Source of the DNA: an uncultured Chitinophagales bacterium
GTDB taxonomy: Bacteria > Bacteroidota > Bacteroidia > Chitinophagales > UBA2359
Assembly: GCA_937927195.1 (NCBI GenBank)
Contig: CALBCY010000134.1
Span: 1-40,367, forward strand
Direction: 5' to 3'
DNA length: 40,367 bases
Shown here piece by piece: positions 18,963-27,932 of this stretch (position 1 is its first letter; each line of letters opens with the position of its first letter). Both the position numbers and the translations under genes were made by a program. The notes under the pieces are model-generated. The model did not search any database. It was given only the letters and a program-made list of their open reading frames with translations, and was not told the origin of the DNA.

Positions 18963-19949
18963 ATGGCAAATCGTAGAAAATTTTTGACAAATTCAATGTT
19001 AACAGGACTTGGTCTTAGTTTAGGCAAATATGGCTATGCTCAGAAATCTCCTAACATGGCTGGACCTATTCAACCTAAAACAAGCCCCATCGTTTTGTCC
19101 ACTTGGAATCATGGAATCCCAGCCAATCAGGCCGCTTGGAATATATTGAAAGCAAATGGCAAAGCAATTGACGCGGTAGAAGCTGGTGTGAAAATTCCAG
19201 AAGCTGATCCCAATGTCAGTTCCGTTGGCTTAGGTGGATTGCCTGATAGAGATGGAAACGTAACACTTGATGCCTGTATTATGGACCAAACTGGTAATTG
19301 TGGCTCAGTCTCCTATTTGCAACACATAAAGCATCCAATTTCTGTAGCAAGAAAAGTTATGGATAACACCCCTCATGTAATGTTAAGCGGAGAGGGTGCC
19401 TTGAGATTTGCACTCGAAAATGGCTTTGAAAAAGAAAACTTGCTGACTGCTGAGGCAAAAGCGAAATGGATGGAATGGCAAAAAGATGCCAAATACAAAC
19501 CTTGGATTTACGATGATAGCAATCATGACACCATTGGTTTACTAGCACTGGATTCTTTTGGTGACTTATCTGCAGCTTGTACCACTTCTGGCCTTGCATA
19601 TAAAATGCATGGTCGAGTAGGGGATTCTCCCATCATCGGTGCTGGATTGTTTGTTGATGGTGAAATTGGAGCAGCAACAGCAACAGGCGTTGGTGAATTG
19701 GTGATGAAAACTCTAGGATCTTTCCTTATTGTAGAATTAATGCGTCAAGGAAGATCACCACAAGAAGCTTGCGAAGAAGCCATTTTGCGAATTGCCAAAA
19801 AAGAAGATATTAAAAATGTGCAGGTTGGCTATTTAGCATTGGACAAGGAGGGTAATTATGGAGCCTATGCACTCAAACCAGGATTTCAATATGCCATCAT
19901 GGTCAACGGTGAAAACAAACTGATTGATTCAGATCACCTCGAAAGATAA
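18963..19949 (+). CDS. N4-(beta-N-acetylglucosaminyl)-L-asparaginase, exported
   Basis: A 328-residue Ntn hydrolase that cuts the bond between GlcNAc and asparagine, the last step of N-glycoprotein breakdown. It matures by self-cleavage before Thr190 in NHDTIGLLALD, and the substrate-binding GRVGDSPIIGAG (217-228) follows as in glycosylasparaginases. STWNHGIPANQAAW (46-59) and GLGGLPDRDG (89-98) are family motifs. The N-terminus NRRKFLTNS followed by a hydrophobic stretch is a twin-arginine signal, implying export in folded form. It works downstream of the GH92 and GH20 enzymes in this window. A TAATTTTA box lies only 5 bp before the ATG, so the mRNA may have almost no leader. Confidence 0.95.
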   Translation: MANRRKFLTNSMLTGLGLSLGKYGYAQKSPNMAGPIQPKTSPIVLSTWNHGIPANQAAWNILKANGKAIDAVEAGVKIPEADPNVSSVGLGGLPDRDGNVTLDACIMDQTGNCGSVSYLQHIKHPISVARKVMDNTPHVMLSGEGALRFALENGFEKENLLTAEAKAKWMEWQKDAKYKPWIYDDSNHDTIGLLALDSFGDLSAACTTSGLAYKMHGRVGDSPIIGAGLFVDGEIGAATATGVGELVMKTLGSFLIVELMRQGRSPQEACEEAILRIAKKEDIKNVQVGYLALDKEGNYGAYALKPGFQYAIMVNGENKLIDSDHLER

Positions 19950-20021
19950 CAACCAACTCGAAAAAATACAAAAAAAGTGGCAAAGCGATTTGTTGCATCT
20001 CTCCCAAACCCATAAAAAAGC

Positions 20022-20045
20022 CTCCCGTTTAAAAAAAAACGGGAG
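20022..20045 (-). terminator. terminator of the first cargo paralogue
   Basis: CTCCCGTTT (20022-20030) pairs with AAACGGGAG (20037-20045) around a 6-nt loop. Read on the minus strand, the hairpin is followed by GC and then a run of six T, so it ends transcription of the minus-strand gene that stops at 20125. In the plus direction there is no T-tract. Confidence 0.75.
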
Positions 20046-20124
20046 ACTTAGTAGAGGGACAATTATTTGCAAAGATATTTTATCTGGCAGTTCTAATATT
20101 CAAACTTTGAATTTAGAAACATCA

Positions 20125-21903
20125 TTATTTACCTTTGAAAAACTTTCCATTCACCATTGTTTCTCGCATTTGGATGCGAGCAAAATACATGGATGGAATT
20201 AATGGGGAAACATCTAATTCGAAATGATTGAGGCCTTCATAAACTTCAACTCCTTGTTCAATCACCAATTGGCCGTTTGCCGAAAATACTTGAAGAATTG
20301 CCTCATGAGATTCATTGGCAACAAAAGTAATTTGGGTTGTGCTATTGGCTACTGTTGGGCTGATTTTTATATTACATAAAGCATCACCGCCAACACAAAC
20401 ATCTTCAAAATCAGAACGATTGTCAACTTCACAAGGATTGTTACACAAGTAATATCCTTGGTTTATTTGAGCAACAGCTGTAGCAATATATCCCAGCGGA
20501 ATATTCACCAAGCCACTCAATCCGTCATGAGCATAATTTAATAAATCAGAAACACTAGGATTGGCCGAATAGGCATCTAAATCATTTAGTACATTTTGTG
20601 GAAAAGTCAAGCAACTTTCCGAAAGTATGATATCCAATATTGATGGATCAAGTCTGCTGTTTATAATCAATGTTAGGGTTTGAGAAGCAATATTGTTATT
20701 TAATTTTGTACAAAAACTACCGGTAGTCAAATCAGCTCCAGGCAATGGATGTGAAGGTCCTGGGCCAGGTAACATTCCTATAATACAATCTGCATCAGAA
20801 ATTGTTAATGAACGACCAGGACGTCCTAAAACTATTGGGTCGTTCTGTTCATTTTGGTCAGTCAAGGCTTTTTTAATGTAATCAACACTGAACATATTGT
20901 CATGTTGATTGTATTTTGTTCCCAAAAATTGTTGAGTCAAAGTACAGGCATTTGGCCTAGCTCTGTTGTCACATGCATCAGTAATACAAATTGTTTGGGT
21001 ATGTGAAGAACTGTTGCCACACTCATCATGTGCTATCCATTCATAGGTGATTTCATCATTCTCACAATCTACTTGACCAATAATATTAGGCCCCTCAATT
21101 TCAACAGAACCACAATTGTCAATAACGTTTCCAATATTAGGTTCATATGCATCTAGCTCTGCTATAGTTATTGCATTTTCACCACATAAGTCAGAAGGTG
21201 GATTTTGAAAAAATGGAGCAGTCTCATCAACAACATGCATGACAAATCCAAGAGTGCTTGTGTTGCCACAATGATTGCTTACCTGCCAGTAACAATACAA
21301 CTTTTGAATGTATCCATCGCTCTCACAAACACCATTGTCCAATAGCAATTCTCTAAAGGTAACATTGGCTATTTTACAATCTTCTGCAAGAATAAATGAT
21401 TCGTCAAAAAATACAGGCGAATTACAGGCTGTATAAAATTCCTCGCCTTGGGTGATGTCTAAATATCCAATCCCTTCTGGCCAATTAGCATTTTGATCAA
21501 ATACAATTTCCGGAAACTCATCTTCATCGCAAGCAATGGGAGTATTGATGCATTCGCAAGTATTCTCATCATATGAATCTACAGTGCAATCATTGTTGTC
21601 ATCGCAATTTCCATTGGCTGAATAATTAACGCACTCACAAGTATTGTTATTGAAATAATCAATTGTACAATCAGAGCCATCATCACAATTAGGTTGTGCT
21701 CCCAAATGCACACATTCACAAGTGTTGCCATTGAAGTAATCAATGGTGTAACAAATGCCATCGTCACAATTGATTTCATTGTTACATGGAGTATCTTGAG
21801 CCATTAAAAAACCAATGTTGAATAATAGGGCAAGAAAACACAAACAAAATTTTACCCGCCTTTTTGCTCCAATCATCTTTGGAGAGAATAAATAAGATTT
21901 CAT
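20125..21903 (-). CDS. T9SS cargo protein with Cys-rich repeats and HYR-like domains
   Basis: A 592-residue secreted protein. A signal peptide ends near LMAQ (36). Three Cys-rich repeats of about 20 residues follow at 46-65, 73-92 and 100-119 (pattern CDDG-x-CTIDYFN-x-NTCEC), then HYR-like beta domains around CGNTSTLGFVMHVVDETAPF and CGNSSSHTQTICITDAC. Next comes a conserved region of about 180 residues starting CTLTQQFLGTK, with LGRPGRSLTISDADCIIGML in it. The end (about 515-592) is a T9SS sorting domain closing FFARIQ-like strands. It should be secreted and fixed to the surface, perhaps as an adhesin or matrix protein. The next gene upstream is a paralogue with the same order. No enzyme motif is visible. 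Confidence 0.8.
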   Translation of the reverse strand: MKSYLFSPKMIGAKRRVKFCLCFLALLFNIGFLMAQDTPCNNEINCDDGICYTIDYFNGNTCECVHLGAQPNCDDGSDCTIDYFNNNTCECVNYSANGNCDDNNDCTVDSYDENTCECINTPIACDEDEFPEIVFDQNANWPEGIGYLDITQGEEFYTACNSPVFFDESFILAEDCKIANVTFRELLLDNGVCESDGYIQKLYCYWQVSNHCGNTSTLGFVMHVVDETAPFFQNPPSDLCGENAITIAELDAYEPNIGNVIDNCGSVEIEGPNIIGQVDCENDEITYEWIAHDECGNSSSHTQTICITDACDNRARPNACTLTQQFLGTKYNQHDNMFSVDYIKKALTDQNEQNDPIVLGRPGRSLTISDADCIIGMLPGPGPSHPLPGADLTTGSFCTKLNNNIASQTLTLIINSRLDPSILDIILSESCLTFPQNVLNDLDAYSANPSVSDLLNYAHDGLSGLVNIPLGYIATAVAQINQGYYLCNNPCEVDNRSDFEDVCVGGDALCNIKISPTVANSTTQITFVANESHEAILQVFSANGQLVIEQGVEVYEGLNHFELDVSPLIPSMYFARIQMRETMVNGKFFKGK

Positions 21904-22479
21904 GATTTGTTCTTTTTAGATAAAAAAATCCTGTTGACCTTTTTACAAGAAAAAGGAATGACGAAAATTCAAAAGGCCAATTGATAAAATCAAATGTCTT
22001 CAGAATGAACTATGAAAAAATTACAACAATAGAGAAAGGTATTTTCTCATTCTTAATTGGAGGGAAAAATTAAAAATTGTTAGTAAAAAAAATAAAGTGA
22101 AATGTGTAGAGGGGAATTAAATTATCATTAGAAATAAAATTTTGAAAAAAAATATGCCTAATAATGAAACAAAGTTAGCTCAGAAAAGTATGGAATACAA
22201 TTTTAGAATGAAAAAAAAATCTCAAATTGGGAAAATAGCCTTCTAATTATTGCAATAAATCAAATTTTATTTGTGGAATAATATTAGAAATATCGATCAA
22301 GTAACTAGTAGTCAATTTTATAGAAATGTCAAAAATTATAAATTTCCCAAAAGAGATTTTTTGTCTCATTTTGGGAAATTTATTCTAAGAATTCAATTTT
22401 TGGTGAGCTTTTTTCAGCTTTTAGCCTTCTTTACCTCTTTTTGCCAACAACAATATGGTTTGGGATATCTGGTATAAAA
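21904..22479. other. 576-bp AT-rich gap between the two paralogues
   Basis: Very AT-rich, with A- and T-runs. It holds the upstream region of the 20125-21903 gene and the downstream region of the 22480-24330 gene. The only structure seen is the hairpin at 22340-22381. ORFs in it are short and have no family features. Confidence 0.6.
22340..22381 (-). terminator. possible terminator of the second cargo paralogue
   Basis: A 17-bp stem, AAATTTCCCAAAAGAGA paired with TCTC-a-TTTTGGGAAATTT (one bulged A), encloses a 7-nt T-rich loop. It lies about 100 bp beyond the minus-strand stop at 22480, and the minus-strand exit is AT-rich. The distance and weak T-tract leave some doubt. Confidence 0.5.
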
Positions 22480-24330
22480 CTAGTTTTTGATAAACTTAAC
22501 CGTTTCCACTGCTCCTTTAATTTGAATCTGGATCAAATACATCGAAGCCGGTAAATTGGAAATATTCAATGTTTGATTATTGTAGTATTGTGACGCTTCA
22601 AAATTTACGAGATCCACTAGTTCACCTTTTGAGTTGTAAACTAAGAATTGAGCATCAGAATTTATATTTGACTCAAACTCAATTTTTACAAAGTCTTTCG
22701 CAACTGTTGGAATGGCTCTTGGTTGGCAAATTATTTTAGAACTACAATCACTTTCCTCACCAAAAAATATCTCTCTGTTGGTTTGACATGGGATTTCGCA
22801 TCCATAAAAGGAATGATTAATACTTGCCAAGGCGGCAGCAATAGTACCGAGCCCACTTTCCAATTGTCCTCCAAGTCCCTGATTAGCAAAATCCATTAAA
22901 TCGGCTACTGTTGCCCCCATCCCCAATGTATTCAAAACGTTAGAATTAAAGGTCAAACAAGTCTCTGATAATACAAGATTTGCCAAGGCTGGATAAAGTC
23001 GAATGTTTAACTCCATGGTCAATGCCTGACTAACCAAATTGTTGTTAAGAGGATTGCAAATACTTCCTTTTATTTTGTCACCAAATGGAAGCTGTGTTGA
23101 CATACCAGAAGCAGGCAACATTCCAAAAATACAAGATGATTGTGAAAGCGTCAAAGATCTTCCGGGCAATCCAAGCACAACAGGTGTCGCCAACAGTTGA
23201 TTAAGCAAACTTAAAGAACTTTCACCATTGTGAACGTTGTTTGAATTGCCATAAAATTGCTGAGTCAATGTGCAATAAGGTTCATTTTCTTCGGGACAAG
23301 CATCGACTATGCAGATAGTTTGTATATAGCTGCTGCTATTGCCACAGTCATCTATTGCCAGCCACTTATAATAAACTTCATAATTATCACAATTGTCATT
23401 GCTATTGACATATGGACCGTAAACAATATGAGAACCACAGCTGTCCGCGAATTGCAAAGGCGCTGGAACATAATTATCAAGTTCTTCTAATGTCATGGCC
23501 TCAGAACCACAAAAGTCATCAGGTGGATTTTGTACAACTGGTCCCTGAGTATCAACAAGATTAACAACCATGCCAAAAGTAGAGGAATTACCGCAATCAT
23601 CCACTGCATACCAATAGCAATATAATTTCTGAAGGTATCCATCCTCCTCACAATCTCCAACATCTAAAAGCAACTCTCTGAAAATAACATCTGTTTCACT
23701 GCAATCTACCACAGTTACGAAAGACTCGTCAAAATAGGTGATTTGATTACATTCCATTTCAACCGTCATTCCGTGATATGCTGTAGCTGGATCTATATTT
23801 GATGGCCAGTTTGCCTGACCATCAGCCATAATGGATGGGCAGATATTGTCGTTTGAACAATCAACTGGTGTATAAGAACAATCGCAGCTTACTGGATCGC
23901 TTATATCTATTGTACAAGGATCACCATCACTGCAAATATTGCAACATGGCCCTTCTCCATTGACCAGAAAAGTTCCACAATCATTTCCACTCCCAGTCAT
24001 TTCAACATTGTAATCCACCCCGCCATTATACCTTACCAAAATATAAGCAGAACCATATTCATCGAAGTTAACCGGCGAAGGATAAGAAACAATACTTAAT
24101 GCATTGGGATCATTTGCCTCCAAGGTTCCTGAGTTCCCAGTAGCATAAATAATCAAAGTGTAAGTGCCGTTGTCCTGACAAAGTGCATCGGCACTAAAAC
24201 TACAACTTCCGTTTTGTGCTGAGGCTGAAATACTTATTAGGGAAAAGAAGATTCCAAACAGTAAAAGACAAGATCTTTTAATGAATTGATAGCTTGGACA
24301 AATTTCAGGAGGGATGAAATTGAAGTTCAT
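22480..24330 (-). CDS. T9SS cargo protein, paralogue of the preceding one
   Basis: A 616-residue secreted protein with the same domain order as the 20125-21903 product. The signal peptide is long, ending near ISASAQ (39). The N-terminal part differs: a beta domain (about 40-130), then one Cys-rich unit CSDGDPCTIDISDPVSCDC. HYR-like segments CGNSSTFGMVVNLVDTQGP and CGNSSSYIQTICIVDAC, the CTLTQQFYGNS region with LGLPGRSLTLSQSSCIFGML, and a C-terminal T9SS sorting domain follow. Several blocks such as TFRELLLD/IFRELLLD and LQKLYCYW are nearly identical between the two, so a gene duplication is clear. The role is probably structural or adhesive at the surface. The 576-bp gap and a hairpin suggest separate transcripts. 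Confidence 0.8.
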   Translation of the reverse strand: MNFNFIPPEICPSYQFIKRSCLLLFGIFFSLISISASAQNGSCSFSADALCQDNGTYTLIIYATGNSGTLEANDPNALSIVSYPSPVNFDEYGSAYILVRYNGGVDYNVEMTGSGNDCGTFLVNGEGPCCNICSDGDPCTIDISDPVSCDCSYTPVDCSNDNICPSIMADGQANWPSNIDPATAYHGMTVEMECNQITYFDESFVTVVDCSETDVIFRELLLDVGDCEEDGYLQKLYCYWYAVDDCGNSSTFGMVVNLVDTQGPVVQNPPDDFCGSEAMTLEELDNYVPAPLQFADSCGSHIVYGPYVNSNDNCDNYEVYYKWLAIDDCGNSSSYIQTICIVDACPEENEPYCTLTQQFYGNSNNVHNGESSLSLLNQLLATPVVLGLPGRSLTLSQSSCIFGMLPASGMSTQLPFGDKIKGSICNPLNNNLVSQALTMELNIRLYPALANLVLSETCLTFNSNVLNTLGMGATVADLMDFANQGLGGQLESGLGTIAAALASINHSFYGCEIPCQTNREIFFGEESDCSSKIICQPRAIPTVAKDFVKIEFESNINSDAQFLVYNSKGELVDLVNFEASQYYNNQTLNISNLPASMYLIQIQIKGAVETVKFIKN

Positions 24331-24686
24331 AATTATGTTTAATTAGTATAATCTAAAAAAACAAACGCACGAAGGCATTTACTTTCTTAAATAACGTGGT
24401 TAGACTTCGACTTCGCCGAAATACAAAAAATACAATATTATGATTTTAAAAGAAAGACCAACAATACAATTTTAAATGCGACATTCTCTGTTACAATTGT
24501 ATGCATTGATTTCTAAAAAATCTTTACTTGAAAGGGAGTTGAGTAAAGATTTTGAACCTGGAAGGCCCAAGGATTGTTAATTGATTTCTGATTATCTTTA
24601 GTCAAGTGACTTAATTTCAATATCTTATGATGGATATGATTTTTTTTCACATAATAGATAAACAGAAGAACCATAAAGTAAGCAAA
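24331..24686. other. AT-rich divergent intergenic region
   Basis: The divergent space between the second cargo gene (minus) and the GH20 gene (plus). Apart from a short TTCG/CGAA inverted pair near 24407-24421 and the promoter boxes at 24688-24718, nothing was seen. Any regulator site shared by the two genes would lie here. Confidence 0.5.
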
Positions 24687-24687
24687 T

Positions 24688-24718
24688 TTTGCGGTCAATA
24701 CCCAATAAACTAAATTTA
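24688..24718 (+). promoter_or_regulatory. promoter of the GH20 gene
   Basis: TTTG (24688-24691), a 19-bp spacer and TAAATTTA (24711-24718) fit the Bacteroidota -33/-7 consensus except for the last base. The ATG at 24723 lies where transcription should start, so the transcript may be leaderless or nearly so. Confidence 0.5.
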
Positions 24719-24722
24719 TATT

Positions 24723-27095
24723 ATGAGCAATTATGCGTTAAATAAACTTGTTGTGGCCTTGTTGTTTACATTGCTGTCAACTTTAGGGTTAAACGGAATG
24801 GGCTCGAGGAATTTGAAATGTTTAGAAAATTCACAGGAGGATAATATAGAAAAAACTGTTGATCAGTTCTCGATTATTCCAAAACCAACCTCCATTGTCT
24901 ACTCCAATCAATATTTTACATTTAACAAAGAAACTCAGATTTGTTTCAATTCAGAATCCATAAGTAAGGAAGCATTTTTCTTTCAAGAAAAACTAGAAGG
25001 AATCAGTAATTGTAAAATAAAGATGCCTGCTATTTCGGATAAAAAAAATATCGAGGGAAATGTAATTCGTTTAACGATTAGCCCCAAAGGAGATTTAGAA
25101 GAAAATCAGGAATCTTATAGGATAAATATTGCTGAGAATGAAATTGAAATTTTAGCTCCGTCCCCAAAAGGCATTTTTTATGGAATTCAAAGTTTGCTTC
25201 AAATTTTACCAACGACCTTTTTAAAATCTGTAAAAATAAAATCTGTAAAAATAAAAACTGCAATAATCAATGACGAGCCTTACTTCCCATGGCGGGGACT
25301 CTTGCTAGATTGTTGTCGTCATTTTATGGAAAAGGATTTTGTAAAAAGATACATTGATTTGCTTGCCTTCTATAAAATGAATACACTTCATTGGCACTTA
25401 ACCGAAGATCAAGGTTGGAGAATTGAAATCGATCAGTATCCCAAATTAACTGAGATAGCTGCTTGGAGAATCGAAAAAGATGGAAGCCGATATGGCGGAT
25501 TTTATTCTAAGGAGGATATTCGTGAAATTGTTGCTTATGCTGAAAGTAATCACATCAATATTATTCCTGAAATTGAATTGCCTGGACATTCACAAGCGGC
25601 TCTAGCAGCCTATCCTGAATTTTCTTGTACAGGTGGTCCATTTAAAGTAGAAACAGAATGGGGAGTTTTTCGTGAAATTTATTGTGCAGGGAACGAAGCC
25701 ACTTTCATGTTTTTGGAAAATGTAATAGATGAAGTTTTGGAATTGTTTCCCTCGAAATACATTCACATCGGTGGTGATGAAGCTCCAAAATATAGATGGG
25801 AAAATTGTTCCAAATGTCAAAATAGAATCAAAAAGGAAAACTTAAAAGATGAACACGAATTACAAAGTTATTTCATAAAAAGAATCGCACAATACCTGGA
25901 AAGCAAGGATAGAATTTTAGTAGGTTGGGATGAAATTCTTGAAGGTGGATTAGCCGAAAATGCCATGATTCAATCTTGGCGAGGGTTCGATGGGGCAACA
26001 GAAGCTGCCAATCATGATCACTATGCAGTGGTCTCTCCAACTTCACATGCTTATTTCGATTACGACCTCAAAGCCATTGATCTGGAAAAAGTTTATTCTT
26101 TTGATCCTATTCCTAAAGACCTCAATCCTGGGAAAGAAAAATACATTCTAGGTGGCGAATGCAATATGTGGTCAGAACGTGCTCCTCAGGAAAAAGTCGA
26201 TTCGAAGGTTTTTCCGAGAATCCTTGCTATGTCAGAAGTACTTTGGTCTTATCCACACAAACAAAAAAAGGAATCAATCAATCAAGCCATAGATAATGGA
26301 AATGGCTTTGATGAATTTCACCAAAGGGTGCAAAATCATTATCCCATTCTCGATGAAATGAAAGTTGATTATGGTTTGGAAAAAACTCCGATAAGCCTTA
26401 CAAATCAACTCAAGGCTGAAAAAAAATCTATCCAATGCAAACTTACACCTGCCAATGAGCAGTTGAAATTGTTTTATACAATGGACGGCACAGAACCCAA
26501 CATCTATTCTTTGCCCTATCAGGACGAAATTCTAATAGACCAATCATTGACAATAAAAGCAAGAGCATTCAAAGGAGAAGAAGCCTTGGGCAAAGTAACC
26601 ATTCAAAAATTTCACTTGCACAACAACCTCGGTCAATCTGTAGAATACAAATTTCAATACAGTCCTTTTTATACTGGCGGTGGAATCTCTGGCTTGAGCA
26701 ATGGGCTAAAAGGTGGCCTTGATTTTAGAGACGGAAATTGGCAAGGATTTCAATTTGACAATGTTCATGTAACAACTGATTTGGGTAGCGTGAAATCTAT
26801 TAATAAAGTAACCAGTTCTTATTATCAATACAACAATTCTTGGATTTTCCTTCCAACCGAAGTAATTTATCAAATTTCATCCGACGGAATAACTTTCACC
26901 AATCTTGCAACGATAAAAAACGAAACGGATCCAAAGACGAGAGGAAAGTTTATACAGGATTTCGTAGCCGAATTTACGGATGTCAAGGCTAGATATGTCC
27001 GACTCGTCGCCAAAAACATTCAAAATTGCCCAGACTGGCACGAAGCAGCTGGCAGCAAAGCATGGTTATTCATCGACGAAATTGGGATAGAATAA
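24723..27095 (+). CDS. GH20 beta-N-acetylhexosaminidase, exported
   Basis: A 790-residue exo-hexosaminidase that removes terminal GlcNAc/GalNAc. After an N-terminal signal (about 1-25) comes the GH20b domain (about 48-185), then the catalytic barrel from WRGLLLDCCRHF (190-201), with LHWHLTEDQGWRIEI (222-236) and the catalytic Asp352-Glu353 pair in HIGGDEAPK. The mechanism uses the substrate's own acetamido group. From about 545 a chitobiase-C-like domain (YTMDGTEPNI) and a discoidin-like module (about 645-790) match the tail of the GH92 protein in this window. It should act on N-glycan or chitobiose-type ends. It is divergent from the cargo paralogues. Confidence 0.95.
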   Translation: MSNYALNKLVVALLFTLLSTLGLNGMGSRNLKCLENSQEDNIEKTVDQFSIIPKPTSIVYSNQYFTFNKETQICFNSESISKEAFFFQEKLEGISNCKIKMPAISDKKNIEGNVIRLTISPKGDLEENQESYRINIAENEIEILAPSPKGIFYGIQSLLQILPTTFLKSVKIKSVKIKTAIINDEPYFPWRGLLLDCCRHFMEKDFVKRYIDLLAFYKMNTLHWHLTEDQGWRIEIDQYPKLTEIAAWRIEKDGSRYGGFYSKEDIREIVAYAESNHINIIPEIELPGHSQAALAAYPEFSCTGGPFKVETEWGVFREIYCAGNEATFMFLENVIDEVLELFPSKYIHIGGDEAPKYRWENCSKCQNRIKKENLKDEHELQSYFIKRIAQYLESKDRILVGWDEILEGGLAENAMIQSWRGFDGATEAANHDHYAVVSPTSHAYFDYDLKAIDLEKVYSFDPIPKDLNPGKEKYILGGECNMWSERAPQEKVDSKVFPRILAMSEVLWSYPHKQKKESINQAIDNGNGFDEFHQRVQNHYPILDEMKVDYGLEKTPISLTNQLKAEKKSIQCKLTPANEQLKLFYTMDGTEPNIYSLPYQDEILIDQSLTIKARAFKGEEALGKVTIQKFHLHNNLGQSVEYKFQYSPFYTGGGISGLSNGLKGGLDFRDGNWQGFQFDNVHVTTDLGSVKSINKVTSSYYQYNNSWIFLPTEVIYQISSDGITFTNLATIKNETDPKTRGKFIQDFVAEFTDVKARYVRLVAKNIQNCPDWHEAAGSKAWLFIDEIGIE
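25223..25252 (+). repeat. in-frame 15-bp duplication inside the GH20 gene
   Basis: AAAATCTGTAAAAAT occurs twice in a row, giving KSVKI-KSVKI in a loop just before the catalytic barrel. The reading frame is kept. It looks like a recent slippage event. Confidence 0.85.
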
Positions 27096-27356
27096 TTATA
27101 GCTTCATCGAAAGGAGCTGTGCTGGAGCACAAACAGACATTTTAACAAAAAATACTTCAACTTTGACTTAATCTTCCTTCTTAAACTTTTGTTTGGGAAA
27201 CTTTTCTGTTTACCAAAACGTTCAATTTATTGAAGTATTGAGTGCTAAAATCTAAAGTCTAGCATCTAAATTCTAGTATTTGGTTAAAAATGCTTTATTT
27301 TTTCTCAAATCCTTCGATATTTTAGACCAATATTTTTTAGCAGCACATTAATAGTG

Positions 27357-27364
27357 TAATTTTG
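27357..27364 (+). promoter_or_regulatory. -7 box directly before the 27373 gene
   Basis: TAATTTTG fits TAnnTTTG exactly and ends 8 bp before the presumed TTG start at 27373. The -33 side is only a T-run (27333-27338). Confidence 0.45.
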
Positions 27365-27372
27365 CAGAAGTT

Positions 27373-27756
27373 TTGAAACACGTACAAATAAATATCAGGT
27401 TTGCAATTGCTTTTTTGGCAGTTATGGCGGGAACATCTGTTGGTGCCACCACTGTTGAAGTATATTTAAGCCTCGCTGAGTTTCAAAAAGAATGCAGAGT
27501 AAATGAGGAAAAAATTGAAGCTTCTGTTGATTTAAGCAAAGAAAAACCTTCTCTCAAAAATTCTCATCAAAGAACCTGGAATGGGTCAAATAAACAGCAC
27601 AACCCAGCCGCTCACAAAAAGAACTATGATCTTTGGAGCGAAACCAGTCTGACAAAAAAAGCCTCAAGAAAGGAATTAAGCCTTTTTGAGACCGATCTCA
27701 AAAAACTACTTTCTATAAAATTAAATAGTTCTTCTCTCAAAAGATTGTACCACTGA
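27373..27756 (+). CDS. small exported protein of unknown function
   Basis: A 127-residue protein, not recognised. The N-terminus, KHVQINIRF followed by the hydrophobic AIAFLAVMAGTSVGA, is a standard signal peptide with cleavage near residue 25. There is no ATG before this peptide, so TTG at 27373 is the most likely start; an ATG at residue 18 would destroy the signal. The mature part is rich in Lys, Ser and Asn, with no Cys except one near residue 41, and is probably partly disordered. It has no clear partner: GH20 lies upstream and secA downstream, both with their own spacing. A -7 box 8 bp before the start hints at a near leaderless message. Confidence 0.6.
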   Translation: MKHVQINIRFAIAFLAVMAGTSVGATTVEVYLSLAEFQKECRVNEEKIEASVDLSKEKPSLKNSHQRTWNGSNKQHNPAAHKKNYDLWSETSLTKKASRKELSLFETDLKKLLSIKLNSSSLKRLYH

Positions 27757-27932
27757 TCTTTTTGCACAGTAATTTTCATCTTACAATTTTATTAGATAGC
27801 CTGATACTCGATTAAAACAAACGAATATTGGCTGTCCCTCTTTTATTTTATAATCCTACTCTATTGAGTTTTGGAAATGTTTTTCATTTCCAATTCATGC
27901 AATTGATTTGATTATTACAAAAAACAAAAACA

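Noticed and set aside
22271-22477. A 68-residue ORF in the gap between the cargo paralogues
   Set aside because: It lies over the terminator-like hairpin, is rich in Phe and Lys as expected of AT-rich non-coding DNA, and has no motif.
12503-27095. Canonical polysaccharide utilisation locus
   Set aside because: No SusC/SusD pair, hybrid two-component sensor or anti-sigma factor lies among the glycosidase genes, and unrelated genes and both strands are mixed in.
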